A stretch of 64,000 nucleotides of DNA from Pseudobacillus wudalianchiensis (lineage in GTDB: Bacteria; Bacillota; Bacilli; Bacillales; Domibacillaceae). Below, in pieces: positions 62,634 through 64,000 of this stretch. The notes beneath the pieces were generated by a model. It was given only the letters and a program-made list of their open reading frames with translations, made no database searches and was not told the DNA's origin. Where the stretch lies: NCBI RefSeq assembly GCF_001685015.1, contig NZ_MAYT01000027.1, positions 1 to 64,000 on the forward strand, written 5' to 3'. Position 1 is the stretch's first letter, and every line of letters starts with the position of its first letter. A program made the position numbers and the translations under genes.

Positions 62634-62795
62634 TTATCCTATCGTTTCAACGATGTTCTCCTCTGAATCTTTTACATCTGTTTTTACAATTTCAAAGACA
62701 ATTGATTTTAAGGAAGGAATGGAAAACTTTTTTACACAAGGTTGAAGCTGCTCCGCTAATTCTTCGACAGCCTTTTTATTTAAAACCATTTCCAT
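62634..62795 (-). CDS. Hypothetical short protein
   Basis: A 53-residue frame starting with ATG at 62795 after AAAGAGGATTCA. It is mildly acidic, with an amphipathic first helix (KKAVEELAEQLQ) and a beta-rich centre (SIVFEIVKTDV). I do not recognise it. It could be a small orphan gene or a remnant. Overlapping plus-strand frames look less protein-like. Confidence 0.35.
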   Translation of the reverse strand: MEMVLNKKAVEELAEQLQPCVKKFSIPSLKSIVFEIVKTDVKDSEENIVETIG

Positions 62796-62980
62796 TGAAT
62801 CCTCTTTTTCTATCACCTGCGGTTGATCTCCAAATAAAAAAATAACTGTCGCTTCATTACTTACTAACCTAAGCGGTTCTTTTTTTACTTTTCGGACCAG
62901 ACCAACATTGTTTGTTGCTGTTGGTTTTAAATAAAGTTTGATTGAAAATATCTAATTAATCTGCATTTTACGGCAAACTA

Positions 62981-63023
62981 TAAGAATCCATTTTAAAAAA
63001 AGAGTGATTAAAATGGATTCTTA
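62981..63023. terminator. 16-bp inverted repeat, terminator-like
   Basis: TAAGAATCCATTTTAA (62981-62996) against TTAAAATGGATTCTTA (63008-63023), 11-nt loop. No gene ends at it. The surrounding 62817-63319 holds no gene that I can support. Confidence 0.5.
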
Positions 63024-63200
63024 TCTAGCATATTTAAGTTTCGGTTTTATAAAAAAGTTTAATAATTTCCTACCTGTGTTGTTTCACAAACGCGCCCTTT
63101 TCTTGAATAATCAACATGAACTTCTATTAGCTGAAATTGCGGAGTAACAAGAGTACATTTTTTGTCTGCCTATTTTACATAATTCTCGATATCGGTACAG

Positions 63201-63228
63201 AAAAGGATCTCTGCTGGAAGATCCTTTT
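63201..63228 (-). terminator. Terminator-like hairpin after arsC
   Basis: AAAAGGATC / GATCCTTTT, 9-bp stem, T-rich on the minus strand, about 90 nt past the arsC stop. Confidence 0.6.
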
Positions 63229-63319
63229 CGCTGCTTGTTCAATTAAAGCGCCCGATTTTGGAAGTATCTTTTTTAAGATAAGTCCTCATAGTTAGTTATT
63301 AATCTTTGCAAGGTGATTT

Positions 63320-63721
63320 TTATTTTCCTGTTTCGTTAAATTGCTTAATCCGTTCACCAATTTCGTCACGCACACGCTGAAATTCAGACCACTCTTTTCC
63401 CGCTGGATCATCAAATCCCCAATGCTCACGTTTAACATGTGGCGGTGTGATTGGGCATTTATCAGCTGCATCTCCACATAATGTGACCACTAAATCAGCA
63501 TTATTTAAGATTTCAGGATCAATAATATCTGAAGTTTGATTAGAAATATCAACACCAGCTTCCTGCATGGCTTTTACAGCATTCTGATTTAATCCATGTG
63601 CTTCTATTCCAGCACTGTATACATTCCACTCATTATCTAAATATTTCTTTGCCCACCCCTCTGCCATTTGGCTTCTGCAAGAGTTTCCTGTACATAAGAA
63701 GTAGATTAATTTTTTAGACAC
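63320..63721 (-). CDS. arsC: Arsenate reductase, thioredoxin-coupled
   Basis: A 133-residue enzyme of the low-molecular-weight phosphatase fold. The C10-x5-R16 loop (CTGNSCR) and the redox pair C82 and C89 ([12 protein letters not shown]) are in place, as in pI258/B. subtilis ArsC. It reduces arsenate to arsenite for export. The start is GTG at 63721 after AAAGGAG. It lies 15 nt after arsB on the same strand, in the usual arsRBC order. Confidence 0.94.
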   Translation of the reverse strand: MSKKLIYFLCTGNSCRSQMAEGWAKKYLDNEWNVYSAGIEAHGLNQNAVKAMQEAGVDISNQTSDIIDPEILNNADLVVTLCGDAADKCPITPPHVKREHWGFDDPAGKEWSEFQRVRDEIGERIKQFNETGK

Positions 63722-63736
63722 GACGTATTTCTCCTT

Positions 63737-64000
63737 TTAGTAAAGTAATAAGGCAACGTATAAACCTAGTAATGTGACAAAAAGAATGGGAATCGTTAAG
63801 ATAATCCCTGTTTTAAAATAGGTTCCCCATGAGATTTTAACACCTTTTTGAGACAAAACATGGAGCCACACTAAGGTTGCTAATGAGCCGATTGGGGTAA
63901 TTTTCGGGCCTAAATCCGAACCTATGATATTGGCATAAATAAGAGCTTCCCGGGTTGTACCGGTAGTATGGGTTTCAGCAATAGCTAATGCATCGATCAT
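63737..64000 (-). CDS. arsB: Arsenite efflux membrane protein ArsB (C-terminal part)
   Basis: The last 87 residues of an ArsB-type arsenite/antimonite:proton antiporter; the rest lies beyond the window. [42 protein letters not shown] is the conserved final segment, followed by the last membrane helix. It pumps out the arsenite made by ArsC. An arsR gene is expected upstream, outside the window. Confidence 0.92.
   Translation of the reverse strand: MIDALAIAETHTTGTTREALIYANIIGSDLGPKITPIGSLATLVWLHVLSQKGVKISWGTYFKTGIILTIPILFVTLLGLYVALLLY

Noticed and set aside
62552-62845. A 97-codon plus-strand frame near the short hypothetical gene
   Set aside because: Leucine/phenylalanine-rich antisense of the minus-strand frame, without a ribosome site.

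Overview
The window looks like the chromosome of a low-to-moderate-GC Firmicute of the family Bacillaceae. It opens with a Bacillus-type 23S-5S spacer, a 5S rRNA gene and tRNA genes. It also carries CotF-like spore proteins, an anthrax-type capBCADE poly-gamma-glutamate locus, a c-di-AMP riboswitch before a Ktr potassium channel, and Gram-positive Shine-Dalgarno sites with many GTG/TTG starts. I cannot name a species.

Layout. 1-663: rRNA spacer, 5S, tRNA-Glu, a chimeric Val/Asn tRNA-like sequence and tRNA-Arg(CCU). 0.9-10.8 kb: housekeeping and exported enzymes (PpiB, an M14 carboxypeptidase, a FUSC membrane protein, an SRPBCC/ArsR pair under a palindromic operator, an M28 aminopeptidase, a double LysM-NlpC/P60 protein). 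10.8-16.2 kb, minus strand: capB-capC-capA-capD-capE plus a PGA hydrolase. 16.7-22.3 kb: a CitS/CitT-type two-component system, an isochorismatase-like hydrolase, a CitMHS citrate transporter and an AEC permease. 22.5-25.9 kb: an amino-acid permease divergent from a sigma-54 activator, with a sigma-54 promoter and dyads between them. 26.2-27.3 kb: a diguanylate cyclase.

27.6-39.2 kb is the centrepiece: a complete nine-gene siderophore operon in the same order as staphylococcal sbnABCDEFGHI (staphyloferrin B), led by two Fur boxes that are exact reverse complements of each other. SbnI, SbnA and SbnB make the diaminopropionate building block. SbnG makes citrate. SbnE, SbnF and SbnC (NIS synthetases) and SbnH assemble the siderophore, and SbnD exports it. 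No ferric-siderophore uptake system is in the window.

39.2-45.4 kb: a soluble PAS chemoreceptor, a globin-PAS-HD-GYP protein, a DUF421 protein, a c-di-AMP riboswitch with ktrB, and a Spo0M-like protein. 45.4-46.6 kb is decayed, AT-rich, non-coding DNA. 46.6-53.6 kb: a lipoprotein, a MarR-azoreductase unit with three matching operators, an EVE-like/HNH nuclease, a small FYQ-repeat protein, a TPP enzyme, an aldo/keto reductase and an MBL hydrolase. 53.8-59.7 kb: a second sigma-54 module (an old-yellow-enzyme-type oxidoreductase, its activator, a 48-residue symporter accessory peptide and an SSS symporter). 59.9-64 kb: two spore coat-like proteins, a small Cys-rich protein, a nitroreductase, an IS-end-like relic inside a hairpin, and arsC with the end of arsB running off the window.
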